Source of the DNA: Microbacterium hydrocarbonoxydans
Lineage (GTDB): Bacteria; Actinomycetota; Actinomycetes; Actinomycetales; Microbacteriaceae
NCBI RefSeq assembly: GCF_000956475.1
Contig: NZ_JYJB01000010.1
Location: forward strand, 372,001-436,000
Direction: 5' to 3'
Length of the DNA stretch: 64,000 nucleotides
Below, in pieces: positions 27,960 to 36,517 of the stretch. The notes under the pieces are model-generated. The model saw only the letters and a list, made by a program, of their open reading frames with translations, searched no databases and was not told the origin of the DNA. Every line of letters starts with the position of its first letter. Position 1 is the stretch's first letter. A program made the position numbers and the translations under genes.

Positions 27960-30329
27960 CTATGCGCTCCGTCGCCTGGATATCCCGGTCAGCCCGGCTC
28001 CCACGGCGCCGAGCAGGAGCGCGAACGTGACCAGCCCGACGGGGGCGTCGGCGCCGGTCGCGGCGAGCGAGCCTCGTGAGCCCGCTCCGGACGTACCAGG
28101 CGCCGTCGCGGCGGCCGTCACCGTGAGCGGTGCGCTCGCGATCACCGTCGACGGGTCCACGGCCGCGGAGACGGTCACGGTGTGGGCTCCTGCGGGGACG
28201 GATGCCGGGACTGTGACGCGGGTGAGGGCGAGCCTTCCGGTGGCATCAGCCGTCGCCGTGCCCAGCGTGATCGGGTCGGAGTGCAGGACGACCGCGTAGG
28301 CCGCACCAGGGGTCAGACCGGATGCGAAGACGTCGATCGTTCCGCCGGCCGTGACGGATGCCGAGCTCAGCGTCACCGACGCGTCGATGTGGTCGACGAA
28401 TCCGAGATCGCAGGAGACCGTGCCGGCCCACAGGGAGTGACCGCCGTTGTTGCCGTCGTCGGAGCGCACCACCTGCTTCACGCCGTCGACGCAGGTCGAG
28501 TCCGGCGCGAGAGCGAAGCCTTCGAGGTTGAGGTTGGCGAGCCCTGTGGGGCGGTTGTACACGCGGTCGACGGCGAAGCCGCCGGCATCCGCCTTGAGCA
28601 CGGTGACCGACCCTCCGACGCTGTCGTCCGCGACCGCCCACAGGCGGTCGTTGTCTGCGTCCCACTGCACCTCGGCGATCCGTGGCATCCCCGTCGTCAC
28701 GGTCGCGATGCGGTGTGCGGATGCGCCGTCGCCGCTCAAGGCGTAGGCGTACAGGTTGCCGTTCTTCTCGAGCGCGAGGAAGAAGAGACCGTCGCCGTGA
28801 CCTTCGTAGTCGGATGGGTCGTAGGCACGCCCCGTGGACTCGTCGACGAAGCCGCTTGCGGTGAGTGCAGCATCCGGAACCCAGGTGATGCCTTCGAAGC
28901 CGAGGTTCGCGTCGTCCTTGATCGCCGGGTCGATGACTCCCGCGAGATCCGCCGTCACGTTCCACTGTGCGGTCGGGTGAAGGATGCCGCCGGCCTCGTT
29001 CGGGTCGAATCGCAGGACGCTGTCGAGTGCGACGGACTTGTTCTTGTTGTCGCGCTCCGTGGTCACGTAGAGGAAGCCATCCGGCCCCACGGTGATGCTC
29101 TCCGTGTCGGGCTGGCTGGCCGTCGGATCGGTCGCGCCGGGGAACACGAGATCCTTGCCCTCAGCCCAGCCGTCAGCGGGGTCCTTGACCCAGCGGTCGC
29201 CGTCTTTGATGAGGCGGTAGACGTGGTTCTTGTTCTTCACGGCCCACATGACGTCGGGGTCGTTCGGGTCGATGTCGAGCCCCGACACGTCCTGCCCGGA
29301 GACGGCGGAGGTGAACTGGCACTGGTTGTCTGCGACCTTCCAGTCCTGGCTGCCGGGCCAGGTCAGCCCGCCCGGCTGCTCGGCGCCGAGGTCAGATGCC
29401 GGCTCCGTCTGGCACGGCACGGCGCCGCCGCTGAGATCGATGATGCGGCCGCTGCAGGCGGTGGCGTTGGATTCGCCGAAGCTGTCGCGTTCTGTGTGCA
29501 GCCAGTTCTCAGAACCGTCGCCGCATCGGGACAGGGAGCCGGGCTGGGCGTCCATGCCCGTCCAGACGATCTCATCGACGAGCGTGGTGCCGTCGGAGAG
29601 GTAGAGCCGCACGGCGTCGCCGTCCTTGCTGAGACCCTGGTTCGAGTTCAGGGTGAGGAACCCGTGCGCGGGCACGACGGTGCCGTTCGGCGCGTCGAGA
29701 GCCGAGGGGGTGTGCGAACTGTCGTTCTGCAGCCAGTCGGCCACATCGAGGTCGGTATCGCCGCTGTTGAACAGCTCGTACGTGTCGGACTCGGAGGTGA
29801 CCTCGTTGATCGAGATCGCACTGTACGAGTCGTCGACAGGCGTGCCGTCTCCGCCCTGTCCGGGGTTGAGCTCTCCCGGTGTCTTGATGTCGAGGTGCAC
29901 TAACTCTCCGGCACTGTTCAGGCCTGACGTGCTGAGGTGCGTGTCGCCCCAGGTCTGAGCGTCGATGCGGGTCGTGCCGTCGGCCGCGAGGACTGTGAGG
30001 GTGTCGCCCTTCTTCAGCTTCAGCGCGGGGAACTGCGTGCCGCTGGCGACGTACACTCCGCCGGCAGGGAGCACCGTGTTCGCAGGCAGGGTCACCGAGA
30101 AGCCGTTCAGCGAACCGGTGAGCACATAGCCGGACGCATCCAGCGGGTCGGCGGAGAAGTTGATGAGCTCCACCCAATCGGGGCTGCCGTCGGTCTCGAT
30201 CTCGTTGATCCGGAGAGACGGGGCAGACGCAGTCGGGTCGGCGGATGCGCCGGCCGCACCTCCGAGCGTCGTGAGGGCGATGCCCAGCACGATGGCTGTC
30301 GTCTTGATGAGAGTGTTTCGGGGCACCAC
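27960..30329 (-). CDS. secreted lamin-tail-domain protein with LAATG sortase signal
   Basis: 789-residue exported protein. A signal peptide covers about residues 1-31 (VIVLGIALTTLGG-type core, cut near ASA-DPTA). Two lamin-tail domains follow: LRINEIETDGSPDWVELIN (about 36) and a second starting AISINEVTSESDTYELFN (about 158). Residues ~300-640 look like an esterase/phytase-type beta-propeller (SGLDIDPNDPDVMWAVKNK, ESITVGPDGFLYVTTERDN). An Ig-like part comes next, then LAATG at 755-759, a hydrophobic helix and RRRSA, a class E-type sortase signal. The GTG at 30329 follows GAAGAAGGATCT. The frame continues upstream into a tRNA gene, which is not coding. No sortase gene is in the window. Confidence 0.84.
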   Translation of the reverse strand: MVPRNTLIKTTAIVLGIALTTLGGAAGASADPTASAPSLRINEIETDGSPDWVELINFSADPLDASGYVLTGSLNGFSVTLPANTVLPAGGVYVASGTQFPALKLKKGDTLTVLAADGTTRIDAQTWGDTHLSTSGLNSAGELVHLDIKTPGELNPGQGGDGTPVDDSYSAISINEVTSESDTYELFNSGDTDLDVADWLQNDSSHTPSALDAPNGTVVPAHGFLTLNSNQGLSKDGDAVRLYLSDGTTLVDEIVWTGMDAQPGSLSRCGDGSENWLHTERDSFGESNATACSGRIIDLSGGAVPCQTEPASDLGAEQPGGLTWPGSQDWKVADNQCQFTSAVSGQDVSGLDIDPNDPDVMWAVKNKNHVYRLIKDGDRWVKDPADGWAEGKDLVFPGATDPTASQPDTESITVGPDGFLYVTTERDNKNKSVALDSVLRFDPNEAGGILHPTAQWNVTADLAGVIDPAIKDDANLGFEGITWVPDAALTASGFVDESTGRAYDPSDYEGHGDGLFFLALEKNGNLYAYALSGDGASAHRIATVTTGMPRIAEVQWDADNDRLWAVADDSVGGSVTVLKADAGGFAVDRVYNRPTGLANLNLEGFALAPDSTCVDGVKQVVRSDDGNNGGHSLWAGTVSCDLGFVDHIDASVTLSSASVTAGGTIDVFASGLTPGAAYAVVLHSDPITLGTATADATGRLALTRVTVPASVPAGAHTVTVSAAVDPSTVIASAPLTVTAAATAPGTSGAGSRGSLAATGADAPVGLVTFALLLGAVGAGLTGISRRRSA

Positions 30330-30446
30330 AGATCCTTCTTCGGGCGGACAGTCGTCTGCGAAGACCATCAGGTGCCGGTGACGAGCGTCGGTCGTGCGGG
30401 TGGCCGGAAGATGAACGGATGCCGGAGCCCGGCTCATGAACGACGA

Positions 30447-30475
30447 AACCCCGCCTCGCTGAGCGAGACGGGGTT
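30447..30475 (-). terminator. terminator after tRNA-Val(CAC)
   Basis: AACCCCG pairs with CGGGGTT and CTCGC with GCGAG around a TGA loop, with one C/A mismatch. On the minus strand the stem is followed by TTCGTCG. It begins 6 bp past the tRNA 3' end. Confidence 0.7.
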
Positions 30476-30481
30476 GTGCTG

Positions 30482-30554
30482 TGGGCGATACCGGACTCGA
30501 ACCGATGACCTCTTCCGTGTGAAGGAAGCGCGCTACCAACTGCGCCAATCGCCC
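30482..30554 (-). tRNA. tRNA-Val (anticodon CAC)
   Basis: 73-nt cloverleaf on the minus strand. Acceptor arms GGGCGAT and ATCGCCC are perfect, the anticodon stem is CTTCC/GGAAG with loop TTCACAC giving anticodon CAC, and the T arm is CGGTTCGAGTCCG. CCA is not encoded in full. It is close in sequence to tRNA-Val(GAC) at 30930-31001 on the other strand. Confidence 0.96.
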
Positions 30555-30577
30555 ATACCTTGCGGGTACGTCAACCG

Positions 30578-30583
30578 ATACTA
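30578..30583 (-). promoter_or_regulatory. candidate -10 for tRNA-Val(CAC)
   Basis: Read on the minus strand, 30583-30578 is TAGTAT, matching TAnnnT, about 24 bp before the mature 5' end. No good -35 is seen. Confidence 0.35.
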
Positions 30584-30644
30584 CCCGACGCTCGGAGGCT
30601 CAGATGACCAGAAACCGAGACACGCGCGAGATTCGGTTCTGGTT

Positions 30645-30672
30645 TTGACAACGGCCGAACGTCGGCTAATGT
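30645..30672 (+). promoter_or_regulatory. promoter of the tRNA-Gly/Cys/Val cluster
   Basis: TTGACA (30645-30650) is a perfect -35 and TAATGT (30667-30672) a good -10, 16 bp apart, 36 bp before the 5' end of tRNA-Gly. This is the best promoter match in the window. Confidence 0.7.
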
Positions 30673-30707
30673 TTATCAAGTGCTCGGGGCAACAACCCGG
30701 GAACAAC

Positions 30708-30780
30708 GCGGATGTAGCGCAGTTGGTAGCGCACAACCTTGCCAAGGTTGGGGTCGCGAGTTCGAGTCTCGTCATCCGCT
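30708..30780 (+). tRNA. tRNA-Gly (anticodon GCC)
   Basis: 73-nt cloverleaf with acceptor GCGGATG/CATCCGC, anticodon stem CAACC/GGTTG and loop TTGCCAA giving anticodon GCC. The T arm includes GAGTTCGAGTCTC. It is first in a three-tRNA cluster behind a strong promoter. Confidence 0.97.
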
Positions 30781-30790
30781 CAAGTGCAGG

Positions 30791-30808
30791 GGCCTTCTTC
30801 GGAAGGCC
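30791..30808 (+). other. spacer hairpin between tRNA-Gly and tRNA-Cys
   Basis: GGCCTTC-TTCG-GAAGGCC forms a perfect 7-bp stem with a stable UUCG tetraloop, 10 nt after the tRNA-Gly 3' end. It could mark RNA processing or partial termination. No T tract follows beyond TTCC. Confidence 0.45.
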
Positions 30809-30833
30809 TTCCGCACGTGGGGTCAATCCACAC

Positions 30834-30904
30834 GGTGGCGTGGCCGAGCGGCTAGGCACCGGCCTGCAAAGCCGTTTACACGGGTTCGAATCCCGTCGCC
30901 ACCT
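30834..30904 (+). tRNA. tRNA-Cys (anticodon GCA)
   Basis: 71-nt cloverleaf with acceptor GGTGGCG/CGCCACC, anticodon loop CTGCAAA giving GCA, and T arm CGGGTTCGAATCCCG. It is second in the cluster. Confidence 0.97.
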
Positions 30905-30929
30905 CGTAGAAACTGAATAGCCCACTTGG

Positions 30930-31001
30930 GCGCGATTGGCGCAGCGGTAGCGCGCTTCCCTGACACGGAAGAGGTCACTGGTTCGATCCCAGTATCGCGC
31001 A
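30930..31001 (+). tRNA. tRNA-Val (anticodon GAC)
   Basis: 72-nt cloverleaf with acceptor GCGCGAT/ATCGCGC, anticodon stem CTTCC/GGAAG, loop CTGACAC giving GAC, and T arm CTGGTTCGATCCCAG. It is last in the cluster and directly followed by a strong terminator. Confidence 0.97.
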
Positions 31002-31006
31002 CAGAC

Positions 31007-31036
31007 GAGAACCCCCGGCTTCGGCCGGGGGTTCTC
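31007..31036 (+). terminator. terminator of the tRNA cluster
   Basis: GAGAACCCCCGGC (31007-31019) pairs perfectly over 13 bp with GCCGGGGGTTCTC (31024-31036) around a TTCG loop, followed by TCGTTTCC. It lies six bases after tRNA-Val(GAC). Confidence 0.9.
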
Positions 31037-31103
31037 TCGTTTCCGGCCTGGACTCGGTTGACCGGAGCGACGGACCGCATCGCACGCCTGGGACACTGAT
31101 GGG

Positions 31104-31457
31104 ATGAGCGTCTTCCGCATCAGCATCCTCTTCGTCCTGGCCGCGATCGCGGAGATCGGCGGCGCCTGGCTGATCTGGCAGGCGGTGAAAGAAGACCGCG
31201 GGTGGCTGTTCGCCGTCCTCGGCGTGATGGCTCTCGGGGCATACGGGTTCATCGCCGCACTGCAGCCTGACGCCCACTTCGGACGCGTCCTCGCCTCGTA
31301 CGGCGGGGTCTTCATCGCGGGCTCGCTCGCCTGGGGCATCATCGTCGACGGCTTCAAGCCCACGATGTGGGACTGGGTGGGGTCTGTCGTCGCCTTGGTC
31401 GGCGCGGCGATCATCATCTTCGCGCCGACGGGGCAGGGTGCGGATGCCGTGTCCTGA
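31104..31457 (+). CDS. YnfA family membrane protein
   Basis: 117-residue protein of the YnfA (UPF0060) family with four predicted helices, similar in layout to small multidrug-resistance transporters. Family text is [19 protein letters not shown] in helix 1, with a conserved Glu, then [27 protein letters not shown] and [15 protein letters not shown]. Length is close to the family norm of about 108. Transport activity has been suggested for some members but the substrate here is unknown. The ATG at 31104 begins MSVFRIS. It sits alone between the tRNA cluster and a small acidic ORF. Confidence 0.9.
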   Translation: MSVFRISILFVLAAIAEIGGAWLIWQAVKEDRGWLFAVLGVMALGAYGFIAALQPDAHFGRVLASYGGVFIAGSLAWGIIVDGFKPTMWDWVGSVVALVGAAIIIFAPTGQGADAVS

Positions 31458-31550
31458 GGGCCCATCGACGCGCTGAGCTGTCAAGCCCCTCTCGCAGGAG
31501 CTGCGTCGGCACCACAGTGGGTGGCACGACCGCGACCAGAGGAGGCGGAG

Positions 31551-31727
31551 ATGTCAGATCCCCGAGCGATTCCGGATGAAGAGCGTCCGATGGTGCCGGA
31601 AGAACTGGTGCCACGGCAGGAGAGCGACGATCCCGTCGATGCCGATCACACGGGTGCCGGATCCGACCCTGCACATAGTGAGGGCGACGAGGACGACGAC
31701 ACCGTCGAGGTCGAGGATCTTCCCTAG
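31551..31727 (+). CDS. small acidic hypothetical protein
   Basis: 58-residue protein, strongly acidic (MSDPRAIPDEERPMVPEE then GDEDDDTVEVEDLP), probably disordered. The ATG at 31551 is preceded by a good ribosome-binding site (AGAGGAGGCGG), which supports it as real despite its size. I do not recognise a family with certainty; similar short acidic ORFs are common in Microbacteriaceae. No cysteine or membrane segment is present. Confidence 0.6.
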   Translation: MSDPRAIPDEERPMVPEELVPRQESDDPVDADHTGAGSDPAHSEGDEDDDTVEVEDLP

Positions 31728-31816
31728 CGGGGTCGGGCGTCGAGCGCGCCGGGCGAGGACGGCGTCCGACGTGCCGACCTGCCCGTGGGCCTTCAGTGCC
31801 ACACGCAAGGATCCCG

Positions 31817-32875
31817 ATGTCTGAGGTGCTCCGCACCGACCGGCTCATCCTCGCCGCGAAGGCGGCGGCAGCGGCATCCGTCGCCTGGCTGCTCGCGCCT
31901 TACGTGCCCTACGCCGACGCCGAGTACTCCTATTACGCGCCACTGGGCGTTCTTGTGAGCATGTACCCGACGGTCGCGGGGTCGGCGCGTGCGGGGGCGC
32001 AGTCGCTCGCCGGGCTCGGGATCGGCATCGCGCTCGGTCTCGGCATGCTCGGTCTCGTGTACATCGGGCTGCCGGCCGTCATTGCAGTCGCACTCGTGAT
32101 CGGGGCAGGCATCCTCATCAGCGGCATCCGCACGCTGGGCGTCGGCGGCGACTGGGTGGCGATCGCCGCGCTTTTCGTGCTCCTGCTGGGCGGCCCGGAC
32201 GCCGACCAATTCTCCCTGTCCTACCTGCTGACGATGGCCTTCGGGGTGCTCGTGGGAGTCCTGACCAACATTCTGATCGTGCCGCCGCTGTACCTCCGAC
32301 GGGCGTCAGAGCGCCTCACCGCACTCCGGGATGCAGTCTGCGCGGATCTGCGCGACGTCGCGGACGCACTCGACCGAGGAAGGATCGACCCCGACTGGCT
32401 GTCGGACGCCGGGACGAGGCTCGCCGGCATGCTCGACGACGTCGCGGATGAAGTCCGGATCGCGGAGGAGAGCAGCAGAGCGAATCCGAGAAGCAGGCGG
32501 CGCGGTGCCGATCGGCGATTGAACGAGCGACGCATGGCCGCGCTCGAGCGATCGACGCGAGCGGTCGCAGAACTCGCCGACCTGCTGTCACGCGGATCGG
32601 CGGGACGCCTCTTCGCCGATGCCCCGACCCGCCGGGCACTCGCATCCGCGGTGAGGGCGAGTGCAGCTCTGGTCGAGGCTCCGGCCGCCGATCCGCGAGC
32701 GCAGCAACGACTCGACTCTGCCACCGGGGCTCTGGACGACGCGCTCGCGCAGCTTGGTCGCGGCGGCGCTCCGCCCGACGACGAACCGGAGGCTCGCGCC
32801 TACGCCTACGCGGCGACCCTGTGCGTACGGCGGATCGTCGACGCGTCGCGAGACTTCATCGCCGGCACGGCATGA
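31817..32875 (+). CDS. FUSC family membrane protein (aromatic acid exporter-like)
   Basis: 352-residue protein. The N-terminal ~160 residues carry about five or six membrane helices with AAKAAAAASVAWLLAPYVP and VLVSMYPTVAGSARAG, typical of the FUSC/ArAE exporter group. The second half is a cytoplasmic helical domain rich in Arg, Ala and Glu with probable coiled coil (RASERLTALRDAVCADLRDV). It may export organic anions; the substrate is unknown. I chose the ATG at 31817 (MSEVLRTDRL), preceded by CAAGGATCC; an in-frame GTG at 31796 has no ribosome-binding site. Confidence 0.78.
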   Translation: MSEVLRTDRLILAAKAAAAASVAWLLAPYVPYADAEYSYYAPLGVLVSMYPTVAGSARAGAQSLAGLGIGIALGLGMLGLVYIGLPAVIAVALVIGAGILISGIRTLGVGGDWVAIAALFVLLLGGPDADQFSLSYLLTMAFGVLVGVLTNILIVPPLYLRRASERLTALRDAVCADLRDVADALDRGRIDPDWLSDAGTRLAGMLDDVADEVRIAEESSRANPRSRRRGADRRLNERRMAALERSTRAVAELADLLSRGSAGRLFADAPTRRALASAVRASAALVEAPAADPRAQQRLDSATGALDDALAQLGRGGAPPDDEPEARAYAYAATLCVRRIVDASRDFIAGTA

Positions 32876-32942
32876 TCCGGGTCGGGGAGGGCGCGGGTGA
32901 GGCCGGTGCTCTGCAGGCGAGTAACCTGGAGGGGACCCCGAG

Positions 32943-34943
32943 ATGGAGTGCTCAGTGCCTGAAAATGCCCAGCCGAAAGACGGCTTCGCCCTGTTCTCTG
33001 ATCGATCCGTCGTCGCGATGCGCGTCAACGGCGTCCTCAAGGACCTCGCCGCCACCGTGACCGACGCCGACGAGGTCGAGCCGGTCACGATCGACAGCCC
33101 CGAGGGGCTCAGCATCCTGCGCCACTCCACGGCGCACGTGCTCGCGCAGGCGGTGCAGCGGATCAACCCGCAGGCCAACCTCGGCATCGGCCCGCCCATC
33201 ACCGACGGCTTCTACTACGACTTCGGCGTCGAGCAGCCGTTCACGCCCGAGGATCTCAAGGCCATCACCAAGGAGATGCAGCGCATCGTGCGCGAGGGCC
33301 AGCGCTTCGTGCGTCGTGTCGTGACCGACGACGAGGCGCGCGCCGAGCTCGCCGACGAGCCCTTCAAGCTCGAGCTGATCGGCCTCAAGGGCGGCAAGGA
33401 GGCCGCTGAGGGCGCCTCGGTCGAGGTCGGCGAGGGCGAACTGACGATCTACGACAACACGACGCGCGACGGCGAGGTGGTCTGGAAGGACCTCTGCCGC
33501 GGTCCGCACCTGCCCAATACGCGCATGATCGGGAACGGCTGGGATCTCACCCGCATCGCCGCCGCGTACTGGCGCGGCAGCGAGAAGAACCCGCAGCTGC
33601 AGCGCATCTACGGCACGGCCTGGCCCACGAAGGACGAGCTGCGCGAGTACCAGCATCGCCTCGAGGAGGCGGCCAAGCGCGACCATCGTCGACTCGGCAA
33701 GGAGCTCGACCTGTTCTCCTTCCCGGAGGAGATCGGCTCGGGACTGAGCGTCTGGCATCCTCGCGGCGGCATCGTGCGGGGGGAGATGGAGCAGCACGCA
33801 CGAAAGCGGCACATCGAGGGCGGCTACACGTACGTGTACACGCCGCACATCTCGAAGGAGGACCTCTTCCTCACCTCGAACCACCTCGTCACGTACAAGG
33901 AGGGCATGTACCCGCCGATCGTGATGGACGAGGAGCGCGACGACGAGGGCAACATCACCAAGCAGGGCCAGGACTACTACCTGAAGCCCATGAACTGCCC
34001 GATGCACATCCTCATCTACAAGGAGCGCGCGCGCAGCTACCGCGATCTGCCGCTGCGCTTCGCGGAGAACGGCACCGTGTACCGCAACGAGCTCTCCGGC
34101 GCGCTGCACGGCCTCACCCGCGTGCGCGGCTTCACCCAGGACGACTCGCACCTGTTCGTCACTCCCGACCAGCTCGAGGGTGAGGTCTCGAAGGTCCTCG
34201 AATTCATCCTGTCGATGCTCCGCGACTTCGGCCTGACCGATTTCGAACTCGAACTCTCCATGAAGGACGACGAGAAGTCGAAGTGGATCGGCTCGGATGA
34301 GTTCTGGGAGTCGTCGACCGATGCTCTGCGTCGTGTCGCGCTCGCCTCGGGACTCAAGCTCACCGAGGTTCCCGGCGAAGCCGCGTTCTACGGCCCCAAG
34401 ATCGATCTGAAGACGCGAGATGCCATCGGCCGCACGTGGCAGCTGTCCACGGTGCAGGTCGACCCGAACCTGCCGGAACGCTTCGACCTGGAGTTCATGG
34501 ACAAGGACGGGCAGAAGAAGCGCCCGATCATGATCCACCGCGCGCTGTTCGGATCCATCGAGCGGTTCTTCGCGATCCTGCTCGAGCACTACGCGGGCGA
34601 CTTCCCGGTGTGGCTGTCGCCGGTGCAGGTCGTCGGCATCCCTGTCGCGGAGGACTTCGCCGACTACCTCGGCGACGTCATCTCGACGCTGCGCAGCCAG
34701 GGCGTGCGCGCCGAGCTCGACACCTCTGACGACCGGATGCAGAAGAAGATCCGCACGCACACGACCGGCAAGGTGCCGCTGCTGCTGATCGCGGGGGAGC
34801 AGGACCGCAATGCCGGCACCGTCTCGTTCCGGTTCCGCGACGGCACACAGGAGAACGGCGTGCCCATCGCGGATGCCGTCGCCCGCATCCGGGCGGCGAT
34901 CGACGCACACGCGCTGGTGCAGACAGCAGGGGACCTCGCGTGA
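32943..34943 (+). CDS. thrS: threonine-tRNA ligase
   Basis: 666-residue class II threonyl-tRNA synthetase. N-terminal TGS-like segment, then the editing-domain motif [14 protein letters not shown] (about residue 61). The catalytic core has motif 2 [14 protein letters not shown] with [17 protein letters not shown], zinc ligands Cys in MNCPMHI and His in the histidine-rich parts, and motif 3 [18 protein letters not shown] (about 530). The C-terminal anticodon-binding domain follows from about 560. Start at ATG 32943 ([10 protein letters not shown]) after GGAGGGGACC; an in-frame GTG at 32955 is possible. It overlaps the HIT gene by four bases (GTGA). Confidence 0.96.
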   Translation: MECSVPENAQPKDGFALFSDRSVVAMRVNGVLKDLAATVTDADEVEPVTIDSPEGLSILRHSTAHVLAQAVQRINPQANLGIGPPITDGFYYDFGVEQPFTPEDLKAITKEMQRIVREGQRFVRRVVTDDEARAELADEPFKLELIGLKGGKEAAEGASVEVGEGELTIYDNTTRDGEVVWKDLCRGPHLPNTRMIGNGWDLTRIAAAYWRGSEKNPQLQRIYGTAWPTKDELREYQHRLEEAAKRDHRRLGKELDLFSFPEEIGSGLSVWHPRGGIVRGEMEQHARKRHIEGGYTYVYTPHISKEDLFLTSNHLVTYKEGMYPPIVMDEERDDEGNITKQGQDYYLKPMNCPMHILIYKERARSYRDLPLRFAENGTVYRNELSGALHGLTRVRGFTQDDSHLFVTPDQLEGEVSKVLEFILSMLRDFGLTDFELELSMKDDEKSKWIGSDEFWESSTDALRRVALASGLKLTEVPGEAAFYGPKIDLKTRDAIGRTWQLSTVQVDPNLPERFDLEFMDKDGQKKRPIMIHRALFGSIERFFAILLEHYAGDFPVWLSPVQVVGIPVAEDFADYLGDVISTLRSQGVRAELDTSDDRMQKKIRTHTTGKVPLLLIAGEQDRNAGTVSFRFRDGTQENGVPIADAVARIRAAIDAHALVQTAGDLA

Positions 34944-35485
34944 GCTCAGGCCCAGAGTCGTTGGAGGATGCCGGCCATCTGGTCGGCGTCCCCGACGAGT
35001 TCCAGCGGCTGTGGACCCCGCATCGGATGGCGTACATCCAGGCGGGGCCCGAGCCCCTGCGCGAAGAGTGCCCGTTCTGCGAGGCGCCGAAGTTCCCTGA
35101 CGCCGAGCGGCTGATCGTCGCGCGCGGCGAGACCGCGTACGTGCTGCTGAACCTGTTCCCGTACAACTCGGGGCACATGCTCGTGTGCCCGTACCGGCAC
35201 ATCGCGACCTACGATCAGGCGACGGCTGAGGAGGTCACCGAGATCGGCGAGCTCACGCAGACGGCCATGCGCGTGCTGCGCGAGGTCTCGCGCTGCGACG
35301 GCTTCAACCTGGGCATGAACCAGGGCGCTGTCGCCGGGGCCGGTGTCGACGCCCACCTGCACCAGCATGTGGTGCCGCGGTGGACCTCCGACGCCAACTT
35401 CTTCCCGATCATCGCCAAGACCAAGGCGCTGCCGCAGCTGCTCGGCGAGGTCCGCGATGCCGTCGCGCACGCCTGGCCGCGGTGA
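34940..35485 (+). CDS. HIT family protein (AP4A phosphorylase-like)
   Basis: 181-residue histidine-triad protein with the signature [10 protein letters not shown] (about residue 140) and the earlier family text [23 protein letters not shown] near residue 39 is a CxxC that may bind zinc. Actinobacterial HIT proteins next to thrS include the mycobacterial AP4A phosphorylase Rv2613c, so degradation of diadenosine polyphosphates is likely. The start is the GTG at 34940, overlapping the thrS stop (GTGA), so expression should be coupled. An unusual repeat element follows its stop. Confidence 0.9.
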   Translation: MSSGPESLEDAGHLVGVPDEFQRLWTPHRMAYIQAGPEPLREECPFCEAPKFPDAERLIVARGETAYVLLNLFPYNSGHMLVCPYRHIATYDQATAEEVTEIGELTQTAMRVLREVSRCDGFNLGMNQGAVAGAGVDAHLHQHVVPRWTSDANFFPIIAKTKALPQLLGEVRDAVAHAWPR

Positions 35486-35498
35486 CACGCGGCCGGCC

Positions 35499-35615
35499 CT
35501 TCGACGAGCTCAGGGACCCAGGAAGGCTCGGGGACCCAGGAAGACTCAGGGACCCAGGAAGACTCAGGGACCCAGACAAGCTCAGAGACCCTCTGGGTCG
35601 CTGAGCCTGTCGAAG
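35499..35615. repeat. REP-like hairpin with five tandem 18-bp units, between convergent genes
   Basis: Five 18-bp units run from 35503 to 35592, each a version of GGAAGACTCAGGGACCCA: units 3 and 4 are identical, units 1 and 5 read GACGAGCTCAGGGACCCA and GACAAGCTCAGAGACCCT. The 3' arm 35595-35615 is the inverted partner. Its reverse complement (CTTCGACAGGCTCAGCGACC plus C) matches the left end 35499-35519 at 18 of 21 bases, and it also pairs with unit 5 across a TCT loop. The CTTCGAC-AGCTCAG palindrome is one I recall as dispersed in high-GC genomes. It likely ends transcription of both the HIT gene and pdxY. Confidence 0.85.
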
Positions 35616-35619
35616 CGCC

Positions 35620-36471
35620 TCAGCGAACCTGGCGGGCCTCGAACTGCAGACGCGGGTTCGCGTAGAACTCCTGCGCCTCGATGAGCTGCAGCTCGCGCTC
35701 GCCCGACTCGAGGGTCAGCGACAGCAGATCGAACACGCTCGACGCGGTGCGCTCCAGCGCGGTCTTCGCGCTGCCGGTCTCGACGTAGTGAGCCGTGAAC
35801 AGCGCCGCCGTGACGTCGCCCGAGCCGTTCGCCTTCATCGGAAGCCGCGGCGTCTGCACGATCCACGCGCCGGCAGCGTCGGCGACGAGCATCTCGATCG
35901 TCCCCTCCTCGCGGTCGGGACGCTCGACGCTCGTGACCAGCACGGTCTTCGGCCCCATGGCCATCGCCAGGTCGACCGAGGCGAGCGTCGACTCCAGGGT
36001 GTCCGGCTCCGTCTCGGTGAGGAAACCGAGCTCGAACTGGTTCGGCGTGATGATGTCAGCGACAGGGACGACCTTGTCGCGGAGCAGGATCGGGATCGCC
36101 GGCGCGACGAAGCATCCGCTCTTCGCATTGCCCATCACCGGATCGCAGGCGTAGACCGCGCCAGGGTTGGCGGCCTTGACCCGTGCGACGGCGTCGATGA
36201 TCACGTCGCCGATGCCCTCTCCGCCCTGGTATCCGCTGAGGATCGCGTCGATCTGCCCGAACACGCCGCGCTCTTCGATGCCCGTGATGACCTCGGCGAC
36301 GTCGGCGGGAGCGATCAGCGGACCGCGCCAGGCGCCGTAGCCGGTGTGGTTGGAGAAGTTGACCGTGTAGACGGGCAGCACCTCGACGCCGATGCGCTGC
36401 AGCGGGAAGACCGCCGCGGAGTTGCCGACGTGGCCGTAGGCGACGGCCGACTGGATGGAGAGGACCTTCAT
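35620..36471 (-). CDS. pdxY: pyridoxal kinase
   Basis: 283-residue ribokinase-superfamily enzyme phosphorylating pyridoxal (and related vitamers) to PLP in the salvage route. It begins MKVLSIQSAVAYGHVGNSAAVFPLQ, typical of PdxY, with NFSNHTGYGAWRG next, DPVMGNAKSGCFVA (about 112) and the ATP-site/catalytic LPMKANGSGDVTAALF (about 220) carrying the GSGD aspartate. The ATG at 36471 is preceded by GGGATCGAGG. It follows the MocR-type regulator gene by 46 bp on the same strand, so salvage and control of PLP are probably co-transcribed. Confidence 0.92.
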   Translation of the reverse strand: MKVLSIQSAVAYGHVGNSAAVFPLQRIGVEVLPVYTVNFSNHTGYGAWRGPLIAPADVAEVITGIEERGVFGQIDAILSGYQGGEGIGDVIIDAVARVKAANPGAVYACDPVMGNAKSGCFVAPAIPILLRDKVVPVADIITPNQFELGFLTETEPDTLESTLASVDLAMAMGPKTVLVTSVERPDREEGTIEMLVADAAGAWIVQTPRLPMKANGSGDVTAALFTAHYVETGSAKTALERTASSVFDLLSLTLESGERELQLIEAQEFYANPRLQFEARQVR

Positions 36472-36517
36472 TCCTCGATCCCTTCGTGTGGACGCGGGCC
36501 GATGTCCGCGTGGATGG

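Noticed and set aside
30330..30548. N-terminal extension of the lamin-tail protein
   Set aside because: The frame is open further upstream, but that part runs through tRNA-Val(CAC) and its terminator. A good ribosome-binding site and a signal peptide set the start at 30329.
35486..35619. CRISPR array reading of the 18-bp repeats
   Set aside because: Units are contiguous with no unique spacers, and no cas genes are present.
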